This document shows positions 47,073 to 58,420 of a stretch of DNA of 64,000 nucleotides, piece after piece. The position numbers and the translations under genes were made by a program. The stretch covers positions 48,278,293 to 48,342,292 of the forward strand of contig NC_077238.1 in assembly GCF_947179165.1 (NCBI RefSeq), in the 5' to 3' direction. This DNA comes from Solanum dulcamara. Lineage: Eukaryota; Streptophyta; Magnoliopsida; Solanales; Solanaceae. Within the stretch, counting starts at the first letter, position 1; every line of letters begins with the position of its first letter. The notes under the pieces are model-generated. The model was not told the origin of the DNA and searched no databases. It saw only the letters and a program-made list of their open reading frames with translations.

Positions 47073-48347
47073 GATTTATACTTCTAAAGGATATTATCTA
47101 TATGAATCATGTATGAGTTTATATAAAGTTTATGATCATGAATATGTTCAAGTTAATTTCATGATTTTCAAGTAAATTGATCATGCATTCATGTCATACC
47201 CTAATTTCAAGTCCAAACTATGGTCATGAATTTTTAAAGTATGAATTATGACTATGTATTTCTATTATGATCATAAATTATAAGTATGTTTCAAATTATA
47301 GGTTTTCATGCAAGTTAAGAAGTAAGGCGACCTAAGGCATAATGATATGAATTATGCAGAAATAATTATAATGATAAAAGGAAAATTCTCACATTACAAG
47401 TATGTTATGAAAATGAGCTACTCTATGATTTTAAGCTTACGATCATGACTATGATATATGAAATTATGATCTTATGTTATGTATGTATTCCATGGGATTT
47501 GACTTAGCACCGAATGTGGAATTTTGGTGGGGGCTCGAATCAAGGGGTCCTTATATAAAGTCTATTGTCTGCCACCATAGGATTGCTGTTATGGCCTAGC
47601 TAGTGGATCCACAAATTGCACATGTTCATGATTAGGAGTATAACTTGCAAACTAGTCTCCTCCTTCTCGATGTGGGGATCATCGGATTCCATGTTATAGC
47701 TCGCATGGTCTTATTGTCAGTTATGGTTCCTATCCCATATATGTATGATCTCTCAAATATGTTATGATTTCGAATTTATGTTTTTAAATGCTTTGGTCAA
47801 TATAATTTTCTCATAACTTTACGTATTCTAACTTATCGTGTGTTTTACTTGACCTTTGCATTCCATGATTTACGTTACATATCACGCCCTCATACTTAGT
47901 ACATTCCAACTTACTAATGCATACTTTTTTTCTACATTATCGCATAATGTAGGGGTTGAGGTTGAAGATCCTTACCATCCACGTAACTAGTAGGCGTTCC
48001 TATCCCAAGGTGTTGTGGTGAGTTCTCATTGACCGGGGACTAGTTCAAGTTACTTACTGTTTCTTTTTCAAAAGACTTTTGTTTGCATTGTATGTTGAGG
48101 GTAAGCTAAGGACATGTTTTATCACCCACCCTTACTCATGTTTAGAGGCATCTCGTTGGACATATGTTTGAGTCTATATTGTCATAAGATATTTTCATAT
48201 TTCTGTTCATGTTTTAGACTTTCTTATGATGTTTCCACTTTCATATTTCACCTTATGTATGCTTATGATATGTATAAGAGGCTTAGTTGGAGCCCTTTGG
48301 GGTTTCGATCATCATGTTATGACTAGGCCCTAGGTCGGGTCGTGACA
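47073..48347 (+). repeat. D 3' LTR, right part
   Basis: Resumes with GATTTATACTTC and ends TAGGTCGGGTCGTGACA at 48347 before the TGCTA duplication. Confidence 0.92.
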
Positions 48348-48352
48348 TGCTA
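48348..48352. repeat. Target-site duplication of D, right copy (TGCTA)
   Basis: Exact repeat of 37100-37104. Confidence 0.95.
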
Positions 48353-48700
48353 AGATTCACCTTTGAACCCAAACCTTTCTCGAAGGACTTCCAAAACTGT
48401 GTAGTGAATTGAGTACCTCTGTCTGAGATGATAGACAAGGGGATTCCATGTGATTTGACTATCTGTTGAATATACAACCCAATCCAGCTCTAGATGCATC
48501 TTAATAAATCATAAATTAATTTTTTCCCTCGGGTAGGGACAAATACTGAGCAGTAGTCTCAACCCTTGGAAATTTTTCCCACAAGCATCGGACCATTGAA
48601 ACTTCGTCTTCTTTTGAGTCAACTTAGTCAATGGAGATGATATTGACGAGAATCCTTCAGCAAAAGCCTATAAGAGCCAGCCAAACCTAAGAAACTTCTT
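48353..48700 (-). pseudogene. E integrase core fragment fused to RT end by deletion
   Basis: Minus strand: the RT connection end ([15 protein letters not shown]) and the first RNase H motif (DASRAGLGCV, near 48500-48480) run straight into the integrase core segment YIQQIVKSHGIPLSIISDRG and FTTQFWKSFEKGLGSK. The remaining RNase H, the HHCC finger and the first core aspartate are absent, so about 1 kb was deleted with the junction near 48475-48485. Coding continues across D at 37099. Confidence 0.85.
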
Positions 48701-49420
48701 ATGCCAGTCAGTGATGTGGGTCTGGTCTAGTTCTTTACGGGATCAATCTTCTATGAGTCAACTCGTATACCATCACTAGAGATAATATGGTCTAAGAATT
48801 CCACAAATGCAAGCTAGAACTCACACTTTGAATACTTAGCGTATAACTCCTTTTACTTAAGAGTTTGAAGAATAATTTTAAGATGGTTGGTATGCTCTCC
48901 CTCTTTTATCGAATAGATCAGGATGTCATCGATAAATATGATAAGAAACATATCAAAATAATGCTTGCACACTATGTTGATGATCTCCATAAATGTTGCT
49001 GTAATATTAGTCAAACCAAAGGACATGACTAGGAACCCATAGTGACCATAATTGTTGTTGAAGGCTATCATTGGGATGTCACCTTCCCTCATTTTTCAAC
49101 TGACGATAGCCTGATCTGAGGTCTATCAATTAGAAACAAGTGGCACCATAAAGTTGGTCAAAAAGATCATTGATTCTTGGAAAGGGATACTTATTCTTTA
49201 TGGTGACCTTATTGAGTTGATGATAGTCAATACGCATCCTCAATGAACTATCTCTCTTTCGCATGAAAAGGACATGAGCGACCTAAGGTGAGACACTTAG
49301 CCTAATGAACCCTTTATCTAACATATCCTTCAACTACTCTTTTAACTCTGCAGGAACCATTCTATATGGAAAAATAGATATTGGCTGAGTATTAGGAAGA
49401 ATATCTATTCCAAAGTCTAC
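48700..49420 (-). pseudogene. Reverse transcriptase of E
   Basis: Minus strand. N-terminal linker and the segment [17 protein letters not shown] (about 49130-49200), then the open stretch 49092-48853 with GHYGFLVMSFGLTN and the intact catalytic box [11 protein letters not shown]. Stops interrupt before and after. Thumb and connection continue to 48600. Same lineage as D but clearly diverged. Confidence 0.87.
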
Positions 49421-50090
49421 ATCCCTATCAAGAGGCACTCTAGGAAAATCCACACGAAGGACTTTAGGAAACTCATTAGCGATTAGAAAAGACTCAAGGG
49501 ATGGTGTCTCCATATTATCATCTCAAACTCAAATAATGTGGTAGATACACACCTTAGAGACTAAGTTTCTATCCTTAAGGTATGAAATGAATTTACCCTT
49601 AGGCAAAGCAGGACTACTCTTCCACTATATGACTGACTCATTCAAAAACTGGAACTTGACTACTCGGGGTCTACAATCAACTTAGGCATAACAATCATAA
49701 AGCCAGTCCATGATAAGAATGACATCAAATTTAACTATATCTAGCTCAACTAAGTCTACATAAGTGTCTTTATGATAGATAGAGACTATACAATCACGAT
49801 AAACTCTCTTAGCTAGAATGGACTAACAAATAAGAGTAGAAGCTTTGAATGATTCTAAGAGTCATTCAGGGAGAATTCCAAAATTAAAGGCTACATAAGA
49901 AGTCACAAAAGCCAAGGTAGAACATAGATCAAGTAACACATAAACATCATGAGAAAAGACTATATGCATACCAGTGACAACATCTAGCGAGTTCTCCTGA
50001 TCATGGCGATTAGCCATAGAATATAGGTGGTTTGAACCTCTGTTTGTCCCCAAATTAGTACCCATTTAATTACCTCTATTTGGTGGTACT
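49421..50090 (-). pseudogene. Protease of E
   Basis: Minus strand. Open piece 50065-49862 ends the Gag-protease spacer and shows the active-site segment VYVLLDLCSTLAFVTSYVAF: the catalytic aspartate is present but the usual PG/SG after it is LC. Further protease and linker sequence (49860-49420) is broken by stops. Confidence 0.8.
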
Positions 50091-51135
50091 TCCAAAGAAG
50101 ATTGGGCTTTGTTGGCCCAATCACTCTGTCTCTTCGTCAAAAAATCTCTATGGAAGTGCCCTATCTAACTACACTTGTAACAACTATTAGTGCCCGCACA
50201 ACACTCTCCTAGATAGACCTTTTCACATATTTCATAAAGCGGTGCTTGTGTAGATTCTTAGGCCACACTTCCTTAAGACTGATAAACCTCTGCTCTAAAA
50301 TTCTTTCACCTTTGATCATTCCTTGTGTTCGACATAGGTGTACTTGTTGTAGATGAAGCATAATTAGAGAACCTCTTCTAAAAAAGAAGTAATCACCATT
50401 ACCACCCTTCTGTTGGTTTAGCTCATGGCCTACATATTTAACTTTCTTACTCTGGTATTTCTCCCTTTCCTTCTTCTTATTGTCCTTAACTTGCTGGGCA
50501 TACACCATAAGTCTGGAGGTTTCCATATCTAAGATCATTAAGGCATCCATACACTTCTTTTTCACATGTCTGCCTAATCTTGAAATAAACTGTCATCTTG
50601 TCTCTCGCATTGGGAACCATCTCCAAAGCATGCCTGGAGAACTGAGTGAATTTTAGTCCATACTCCTTAATTGTCATCCCCTTCTACTTCAACTTCATAA
50701 TCTCTTCCACCTTCATCTCTCTCAACTATCATGGAAATAAGTGGTCTACGAATGCATTCTCGAACTCATCTAAGAGTGCAGGTTCATTATACGCACCTCT
50801 ACTTTCCATCCATTGGTTATACAAAACATTAGCAACATCCTTGAACTGATAGGAGACAATTTAAGCTTCTTCTACCTAGGTGGCATGTATAGCTTTCAAT
50901 ATTTTCCACATATCATTAATAAAGTTTTGAGGATCTTTCTCAACCTTGGATCCAATGAAGATTGGTGTGTTCATTCTTAGAAATTCCTGAATATTATTTA
51001 TAGCAGATGGCTCTCGGGAACTAGAGCTCAAAACTAGAGTATTTTGATGACCAGTCTGAGCAGCCATCAACTGGGTGAGCATAGAGATAGATCCCCTAAA
51101 CTCAACCTCTGAAGTCATTGTGGGTTGCACAGTCT
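50091..51135 (-). pseudogene. Gag of E
   Basis: Minus strand. N-terminal piece 51130-50876 with SISMLTQLMAAQTGHQNTLV and FLRMNTPIFIGSKVEKDPQN; capsid middle decayed (50870-50680); piece 50677-50486 starts MTIKEYGLKFTQFSRHALEM; basic tail 50565-50209; a zinc-knuckle remnant CYKCS...GHF lies near 50180-50150 with its last cysteine lost. Several frameshifts. Confidence 0.85.
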
Positions 51136-51470
51136 ATGGAACTCCATAAGTCCCATCCTTAACCATATTCTCACTCTCAGTAGCTCAAGCTGGGTTTTGA
51201 GTCTTCATAGCAGACAGTTGCAAAATCTCTTTCTCAGTAATGTTATTCTAACATAAAGTTATTTTCAAATGCATGATCTGAAAATTGTGAAAGAATGAAT
51301 TAGAAGGAGATTTCATAAAGTCAAACTCTATATCATGAGATAGAATATGAAAGAAGTAAAAAAGTTCCTAAAGTCCTGTGGTCTCCTCATTATAGATGTG
51401 GTGCTTTTTACATCAATAAAGACTCTACTAGACTCGCCTTCATAGACACTATAGGACTCTTTAACTCTAG
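51136..51470 (-). other. Leader of E with conserved block
   Basis: Minus strand, after the primer-binding site: GAGTCTAGTAGAGTCTTTAT, AAGCACCACATCTATAATGA, GGAGACCACAGGACTTTAGG, TTTCATATTCTATCTCATGA and ATAGAGTTTGAC. Order and wording match G, D and B. Confidence 0.75.
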
Positions 51471-51484
51471 GCTCTAATACATAG
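51471..51484 (-). other. Primer-binding site of E
   Basis: Minus strand CTATGTATTAGAGC, a decayed form of the initiator tRNA-Met site, two bases inside the LTR end. Confidence 0.75.
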
Positions 51485-51486
51485 TT

Positions 51487-53539
51487 TGTCACTCCCCAAG
51501 CCTACACCTTGGATGTGGCCGACACTCGAATACTATTGATAGTCCTAAGTGAACCACTTATCTTGGATAACTCACTCAATAGAAGACTCAAACTCAATAA
51601 AAGAGTAGCATCAAGTGGGAATTTAAAATAATCTCATCAATATTTAAATAATAACTTAAAGTACTCATTTAAGATATAGGTCAAATATCATAACTTCAAT
51701 AGTAAAAATCATAGTTTTAGAAACATACTCTGAAAGAATCAGCATGACTTCACTCTACTAAGACTATGAAGCCTCTTCTAACTACTAAGAAGGTGCCAAG
51801 ACAATCCCACGACTATCTCAATAAGAAAATAAAATGACATCAATCTAGTAATGAAGGAGTTCCTCTGAGTATAAAGAGGTCTTACCAAAGCTATGGAAGA
51901 TAGATCCACAATAGTGTGCCGATTGATAATCTCTAATACATGTATCTGCATCATAAAATGATGTAGGTTGAATGACCTCAGTAGATGGAATATACAAGTA
52001 TGTAAAATGGCTAAAGGAAACTTATATTAAGATACTCAACTCAAAAAATAGTTTAAATCAAATAAACATGCAAAATAATAAAAGACAATACTTTAAATGT
52101 ACGTGAATTAGTAGTGCAACTCAGTATATGAAAATAAAATACTTTAGTTCTTGAGGAGTTTCTCTACCCGACAACCATCACTCATGAGCTAGTGATGATA
52201 CAATGAACTAATCTCGTTTCCATATCCATGCCATACTTTGCTAGGGTATGGGACATCATATCATCTCTGGATCCATAAAAAAGGCTCTATTTTGGGAAAG
52301 TAAGGAGTAGCACAAATGAAGGGCATGATCCTATCCTATGCTTGCTACGTAATTTATGGAGATTGAGTTATTCTAAACTCTTTCCCAAGTCGGTGCATAA
52401 TACTACTCCAAAAACATTATTATGCATATATATAAACACAAACACATCAAGTAACTGAAATACTCACAACACATCTCATCTAGTCTCTTTGGAATTTTCA
52501 TCAACTTACATCAATTTATCTCATCATCATCTCTTTTTTACTTATAACTAACATTTATCTCATAAAGTGCATTCAAACTATACATCGACTTCTCAAAATA
52601 TCACATTTAAAATGTATTATAACTCATACTTGAAAATAGGTATCTAAAGAATCTTTCTACACAAATTCTACTCAACTCATCACTCATTTAACATGGATAA
52701 ATCATCATTCTTTTAATATCAATAATCCTTAAAATATGTAATGCAGACCTCAATGATGGTTCATGTGGATAAAAACATAAATCCATAACCTCAAAGATCG
52801 ACACATCAAGTATAATATAATATATATACTAAAACTCAATAAATGAGTATGTAATTACATCAAGAAATAACTTTTATATAATTAGAAAGTCAAACATCAT
52901 GATTCAATTGACTTTGTAAATATATAGGGCATGAGGACGAACTTAGTCCAACATTCAGATAGCCTTACATACCTAGAACAAAGATTATCTCATCAAAAAT
53001 TAGAAACCTTAATTGAAAACCTTGAACTTAAGCTCTTCTTCTTCTCCCTAATCATTCTTTCAAAAGTTCTAAGTGTTAATGAGAGGGAAAAACCTATTGG
53101 GTATGATAAGGGACTGATTTTTGGTCCTAAAATGTATTGGGTTTAGTTGGAAAAAGGTGGAAAAATACTGGGATGCCTTATCTAAACTGGGCGAGGAAGT
53201 TTCATGAGAGGCCCTTCATGGGTCGTATAGATCTTCATGGACCTTGAAGTGGCACTAAAAAATATGCTTGAGGGTCATGGTTCCAGGGGAACTTCCATGG
53301 CTAGTGAAGACCTCCATGTCTTTTGGAGACTTCTACAACCCGTGGAGGGGTCCGTGAAGGTAAGAGAGAATTTGCTTCTGAAGGGAACCCTCCACGGAGC
53401 ACTATACAGGCTGTGTAGACCTTCATGTACCATATAGGTGGCCGTGATGGTGGGGTTTCTTAGTCCTAGAGATGGGGAGGTCTACAGATGGACTCTATGA
53501 CTCATGGAAGCCACCACAACCTGTAAAGGGATCTATTAA
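51487..53539 (-). repeat. E 5' LTR (2,053 bp visible), cut by F
   Basis: Plus strand begins TGTCACTCCCCAAGCC. Non-coding. The right end would be U3 on the minus strand; comparison with the 3' LTR shows about 160 bp still missing beyond 53539, which should lie after F outside the window. It has the CGTGGAGG/CCGTGAAGG motif series at 53330-53360. Confidence 0.87.
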
Positions 53540-53580
53540 TGTAATGACCTTGAGGGTTATTTTCGAAAATTTGTACAAAA

Positions 53581-53692
53581 CACGCGTGAACAGTAACACG
53601 CGTGAACAGTAACATGCGTGAACAGTAACATGCGTGAACAGTAACACGCGTGAACAGTAACACGCGTGAACAGTAACATTCATGAACAGTAA
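53581..53692 (+). repeat. 16-bp tandem repeat, 7 units (CACGCGTGAACAGTAA)
   Basis: Units are exact or one base changed, the last (CATTCATGAACAGTAA) most diverged. Each intact unit has an 8-bp palindrome CACGCGTG including ACGCGT, which fits the VCGCGB box bound by plant calmodulin-binding CAMTA factors. LTR2 has only two units at 60077-60108. Confidence 0.95.
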
Positions 53693-54326
53693 CCTTTTGG
53701 GCAGAAAATGCCCCTTTCTTCCCATTTCAATATTTTTCATCATTTGTTTGAGTTCTTGAACTCCTTGAGGTGATTTGAGAAGAGATTTTTGAGGCAAAGT
53801 GTTGGGTAAGTGATTTTTGACCTAAAACCTTCCTTTTTAATTAAGATTTTGACGATTTTAACTCTTAAATTTTAGTTTCAAACCCCAAAAATCTTTGTTT
53901 CTTCCCTAATCCGAATTTAAGGAAAATTGTGATTTCCAACTCGTTTTGAGCTCTATTTTTATGAGTTTTTCAACCATGAGTTCCTTATTACCAATAGAAT
54001 GGCATTGTTCAATAAATTTCCAGATTTGACCCTTTTCGAAAATAGTTAATTTTTGGACTATTTTATCCCCGATTCTGAAACCTATTAATATGGGTGTCAT
54101 TGGACTCCTTGTGATGTGTATGTTTCATTGTTGATAGTGGGTTGTCATTCCGAGCACTGAATTCGAGAGTTGCTTGTCTGGTGGAGGTATTCGAGTGCGG
54201 TTTCGGCAATTGAGGTAGGTTTGGCTATCTTTCTTTGAGATTGAGATGGGGTAATTAGTCATTCATATGTTATAGACTTTGGGATGGGGTTATAGTATGA
54301 GTTGAGAATGTTATATATATTGTGAT

Positions 54327-54416
54327 GCCCGTGTGGGGGCTTATTTATTAATGTGTTGCCGTGTGGGGGTTTATTCGTATTACATAGCCCGTGTGGGGGC
54401 CTTATTTGTTATCTTA
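54327..54416 (+). repeat. Three ~30-bp repeats with GCCCGTGTGGGGG in F LTR1
   Basis: Starts at 54327, 54358 and 54387, each followed by TTATTTATT or similar. The second lacks one C. The same triplet is in LTR2 (about 60743-60832). Confidence 0.85.
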
Positions 54417-54784
54417 TTTGCTTTGAGAGCATGTGATTTGTGATTTGCCTAAGAGAGAGGCTTGAGTATATTATTTGACTTGTGATGCCGCCTGAGAGAT
54501 TGACTTGGGTTTTTTTTAGCATACTTGAATATTAAAATATTGTTGAGAAAGGGGTGAATATTTAAAAGAAAGTGTTTCCTTCCCGTTACTATTTATTGAG
54601 GGTGAATATCATGTGTAGGTTAAGTTTTGAGAACTTTGAACCTTATACCACATGTGAGTTGAATATTACTTCCATGCCATATGTGTTTTGATACATTCAT
54701 CCTCATTCATCATATCATGAAATATGGGAAGTTGAGAAATATGGAAATTCTTTTTGAGAAAGAAAATGAAACACCTTTAAACCT

Positions 54785-54918
54785 TTGTATCTTGAGTCCC
54801 TGACCGAGGTAGTTTTTCGGTAGGGTAGTGGATGCATTGTGATCTCAATCATTGTATCTTGAGTCCCTGACCGAGGCGGTTTTCCGGAAGGGTAGTGGAT
54901 GCATTGTGATCCCTTGAC
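54785..54918 (+). repeat. 67-bp tandem duplication in F LTR1
   Basis: Landmarks TTGTATCTTGAGTCCCTGAC and GGATGCATTGTGATC occur twice, 67 bp apart. LTR2 has the same duplication at about 61200-61333 with the same spacing, so it predates the F array. Confidence 0.88.
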
Positions 54919-55696
54919 CATGAGGAGGTGGCAAGGATAATGAGATATTGTGATTGAGGTATATGGTCTGCGAGACCCCCATGGGTCCTGCTTGGTAGCA
55001 CAGCTCGGCAGGTGTATACGACAGGCTGTGCGATAGTCTTGATACCACCGTACCATCAAATCATTGCATCATCATATTGCATTACATTGCATTGATATCT
55101 GTGTTGCTTGAATTATCTGATTAATTGTGATTATGAGCTGTTATTATGGGTTTACTTTACTCGTGCCAATATATATATAAACTGGCGGCACCGATGCCGA
55201 AGTGGGACTTTTCTGTATGCAGGTGGATGCGTTCCTTAGTTTATTTCATAGGTTTGATTAATTCCTTATACTCGGTCAGCTAAAACCTACTAAGTACATG
55301 TGAATTGTACTCACCCCTAGTTCTGTGTCCCTTTTTGATACAGATACTAGTCGGGGTACCCCACGTGGCAGTTAATATTCTAGCGAATTGTGTATTCTCA
55401 AATTAGTGATGAGGTCCCAGAATTTGGATCGTCACTAGTCTATCTTTATTTTTCAGTCTTTTGTATCATTTAGAGACTTATGTTGTATCTTCAGATTCGA
55501 ACCTTGTATTAGATGCTCTTTATACTTATGACACCAGGTTTTGGGATAATTTCTTCATTATTTTTTTTCTTTTTATTTAAATCGTGGCATCACTTTCCCC
55601 TTTAGGAGTCTTGTATGAGTTATATTTTTAGGGTTACACATCAGATTAGGTTTTGAGATGTGTGCCATCATGACCTCAGTTTTTGGGTCGTGACAA

Positions 55697-55710
55697 TTGG
55701 TATCAGAGCA
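55697..55710 (+). other. Primer-binding site of F internal 1
   Basis: TTGGTATCAGAGCA, an intact initiator tRNA-Met site directly after the LTR. Confidence 0.95.
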
Positions 55711-55901
55711 CTAGGTTCACCGGTCTTATAAGTTAAAGAGCAGTGTGTCTAGTAGAGTCTTGCGGATTGGTACGTAGACGTCCGTACTTATCTTTGAGAG
55801 GCTACAAGATACTTAATAGGAGAATTTCTTTCTTTTTACTCCCTTCATGCGATTCATTCATATCAAGTGTTGTATACCTCTGATCTATTCCTTCTGCGCA
55901 G
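55711..55901 (+). other. Leader of F internal 1
   Basis: Contains GTGTCTAGTAGAGTCTTGCG, ACGTAGACGTCCGTACTTAT and GAGAGGCTACAAGATAC, a shortened version of the conserved block of B, D, E and G. Repeated at 62126-62316. Confidence 0.7.
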
Positions 55902-57350
55902 ATAGTGAGGACTAGAGCCACAATTACTGAGGGTGAGGATGCACCTGCTGCTCGAGCCCCAGTACGCGGGTGAGGTAGAGGATGTGGTGGAGTCAGGGGA
56001 CGAGGCCGAGCAAGGGGAGTGGCACCTGCTCGTGGACGAGCTATAGAGCTATCACCTGAGCCCATGTATGAGCATGAGGATAATGTAGAGCAAAATACTG
56101 ACGAGTAGAGGCCATCCCAGCCTCCTGTTGTTCCCGATTGTGCTCCGATTCTTCAGGAGCTACTGGTTCGATTATTGGCTAGACTGGATGGTGCTCCTAC
56201 CTCTGGTATTATTTCAGGTGCTGTAGATTCTCCTATCATAGTTGGTGCAACACCACCAGTTCAGGGGCCTAGTGTAGGATTTCAGACTTCTGGTTCATCT
56301 TAAATGCCTTCTATTGCACCTCCGAGATTTGCAGCTTTGCTAGTTTCTGCTAATGCTGCCATGTCGGTAGTTGAGCAGAAGAGTTTTGAGAGGTTCGTTT
56401 GATTGGCGCCTCCAAGGTTTGATGGTAAAGCCAGAGAGAAAGCCTATTACTTTTTGACTGAGTGCCAAGACAGGTTGTTCAACCTAGGCATTTTAGAGGC
56501 ACATGGAGTTGCTTACACTTCATATCAATTTGCGGGAGTGGCCAAAGAATGGTGGAGGTCAAATCTTGCTAGTAAATCTATTAGTTCTCCTATGATGAGT
56601 TGTGAACAGTTTACTGAGGTGTTCTTTGAGAGATTTGTGCCTTATAGCCTTCGTGATCAGCGTAAGGATGAGTTTGACAGACTGGAGCAGGGCTCCCTAT
56701 CTGTATCTGAGTACGAGACTCGCTTCCATAAGTTATCTCGTTATTCTATATCGAGTATTCCCACCGAGTTCGAGCGAATTCACAAACTAGTGAAGAGATT
56801 CGTCGGTTATCTCCAGGAGGCTACAACCTCTCTTGTATTATCTAGGGGTACATTTCAAAGTATTATTGATCATTCCAGGATGATATAGAGTATCCGATGT
56901 GCTAGACAGGGCGGGGCCAAGACGTTCCATTGGCAGGGTCAATTCAGCGATCATTCCTCCAAGGGTAGAGAATATTCGGGTTCAGGAACCCATGGTTATC
57001 AGGGAAGACCAGTCCAGGCAGCTATTCAGGGTTCTTCGAGCTCCGGAGGTCATTTTGACACTTCTAGTTATTCCCCACGGAGTTCAGATCCTCAAGGTTA
57101 TTATGTGTGTGATGAGTTTGGGCATAAGGCCCAAGATTGCCCCAAATGTGCTCCTTCTACTAGACGGCCCGGAGCACTAGTTGTTCGTTCTACAGATTCT
57201 CTAACTGTTCAAGGTTCTTCGTAGAATACTAGAGGTGGCACCCATGGTGCTAGGGGTAGAGTACGAGGTGGTGCTCGTGGGGGTTCACTGGCTAAGGGTA
57301 ACCATCAGTTATGCTATGCTATACCGGGTAGATATGAGGCAGAAGCCTCT
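55902..57350 (+). pseudogene. Gag of F internal 1
   Basis: One continuous frame from 55902, without frameshift. The start codon is ATA instead of ATG. It has an RG-rich N-terminus, a low-complexity spacer, the capsid core in the 162-codon stretch from 56403 (APPRFDGKAREKAYYFLTEC, AGVAKEWWRSN, SLRDQRKDEFDRLEQGSLSV), and a tail with zinc knuckle YYVCDEFGHKAQDC, whose first cysteine is tyrosine. In-frame stops at 55971, 56106, 56301, 56400, 56886 and 57222; each can be explained by one C-to-T change from CGA, CAG or CAA. Confidence 0.88.
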
Positions 57351-57640
57351 AATGTGGTTATTACATGTATTGTTCTAGTTTGCCATCATTTTACGTTAGT
57401 ATTATTTGAACTAGGGTCTACTTACTATTATATTTTGACTTATTTTGATGTGGGTATTGATTATATGAGTGATCTTCTTTCTGTGCCCATTACTAATTTT
57501 ACCTCGGTAGGTGAACTTTTAGTAGTGGATAGAGTATATAGGGAGTGTGCAGTGATATTTTTGGGTAGAGAGACCCGAGTTGACTTGATCTTATTATACA
57601 TGTTTGACTTTGATGTGATATTGGGTATGGACTAGTTATC
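57351..57640 (+). pseudogene. Protease of F internal 1
   Basis: Same frame as gag. The active-site segment LVLFELGSTYYYILTYF has glutamate in place of the catalytic aspartate, a change shared with the second copy. It ends DFDVILGMD then TAG in place of tryptophan (57633-57635). Confidence 0.85.
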
Positions 57641-58125
57641 TCTATCATGCTATATTAGATTGATATGCTAAGACCGTGGCCTTAGTCTACCTTGATTTAC
57701 CTTGCTTGGTGGGAAAAATAACTCGAGTTCGTAGCCTAAAGAGGTGATATCATATATTTTTGCCTGTCGTATGCTGGATAAAGGTTGCTTATGTTATTTG
57801 GCTCATGTATGTGATCTTAATAAGGTGTCATCTCCTTTAGAGACCACGAGGGCGGAGGTTGGTTAGAGAAATTATGGATATATTTCCTACAGACTTGCCA
57901 GGTATTCCTCTTGAATGTGATATTAATTTGGAGCTTGACACTAAACCCATCTCTATTTCTCCTTATCGGATGACTCTGGCAGAATTAAAGGAGTTGAAAT
58001 AATAATTAGAAGATTTATTAAAGAAAGGGTTTATTAGACCTAGTGTATCACCGTGGGGTGCACCACTTTTATTTGTGGAAAAACAAATGGTACTATGAGG
58101 ATGTGTATTGATGAAAAAAGGTAGA
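57641..58125 (+). pseudogene. RT N-terminal piece of F internal 1, core deleted
   Basis: The linker and first RT segment are visible ([39 protein letters not shown]). After MRMCID at about 58100-58115 the sequence jumps directly into RNase H (KKGRVIAYVSR). The whole palm with the DD box, the thumb, the connection and the first RNase H motif are absent. A simple deletion of several hundred bases with a short shared GATG at the junction would explain it. Confidence 0.88.
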
Positions 58126-58420
58126 GTTATAGCTTATGTTTCTCGATAGTTGAAAGTACATGAGAAGAACTCTCCTACCCAAGACTTAGAGTTAGTAGCG
58201 GTGGTGTTTCTTCTGAAGTTATGGAGGCATTATCTCTATGGAGTGCATTGTGAGGTCTGACCACCGTAGCTTTAAGTATATCTTTTTTCAACCGAATCTG
58301 AACATGCGGCAGCGTAGGTGGTTAGAGTTATTGAAAGATTATGACATCACCATACTTTATCATCCGGGCAAAGCTAATGTGGTAGCGGATTCCCTGAGTC
58401 GTAAAGCATCTAGCATGGGT
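58115..58420 (+). pseudogene. RNase H C-terminal piece of F internal 1
   Basis: Starts at the RT deletion. [19 protein letters not shown] and [14 protein letters not shown] are followed by a frameshift near 58235-58250 into the open stretch with [35 protein letters not shown]. The first catalytic aspartate is deleted; the ADSLS aspartate remains. Confidence 0.85.

Larger units (their letters stand above)
37105..48347 (+). mobile_element. Element D: complete Ty3/gypsy element (11,243 bp including solo LTR L)
   Basis: 5' LTR 37105-39216, primer-binding site, leader, gag, protease, RT, RNase H, integrase with chromodomain-type tail, polypurine tract and 3' LTR (44237-45003 plus 47078-48347, split by L). 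Flanked by perfect TGCTA. Without L and its duplicated five bases it measures 9,169 bp. Best preserved pol of the window, but with in-frame stops in gag, RT, RNase H and integrase. Confidence 0.95.
35130..53539 (-). mobile_element. Element E: antisense Ty3/gypsy element split by D and F
   Basis: On the minus strand: 5' LTR (53539 down to 51487), primer-binding site, leader, gag, protease, RT, fused RNase H/integrase piece (to 48353), then D interrupts at a TGCTA duplication, then integrase C-terminus (37099-36300), polypurine tract and 3' LTR (36150-35130). The 5' LTR is cut by F at 53539, so its beginning lies beyond the window. A deletion removed most of RNase H and the integrase N-terminus. 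Confidence 0.88.
53540..55695 (+). repeat. F LTR1 (2,156 bp)
   Basis: Begins TGTAATGACCTTGAGGG and ends TTTTGGGTCGTGACA. Contains the 16-bp repeat (7 units), a GGGCA...TGCCC hairpin (53699-53714), a triple GCCCGTGTGGGGG repeat (54327-54416) and a 67-bp tandem duplication (54785-54918). Non-coding. Confidence 0.95.

Noticed and set aside
53581..53692. CRISPR or satellite gene array
   Set aside because: 16-bp head-to-tail units with no spacers; part of an LTR and variable in number.
53495..53797. Minus-strand 100-codon frame with repeated VHACYCSR-type units
   Set aside because: Product of reading the 16-bp repeat; period effect, not a protein.
54715..55059. 114-codon minus-strand frame repeated at 61130-61474
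   Set aside because: Conserved only because the two F LTRs are copies; it lies on the antisense strand of an LTR with a 67-bp duplication.
55697..55710. tRNA gene signal
   Set aside because: Only the complement of a tRNA-Met 3' end, i.e. a primer-binding site; no cloverleaf.
55912..57635. Second F unit as an assembly duplication
   Set aside because: The copies differ by many substitutions, an 11-bp deletion, repeat number and private stops, so they are two real sequences.
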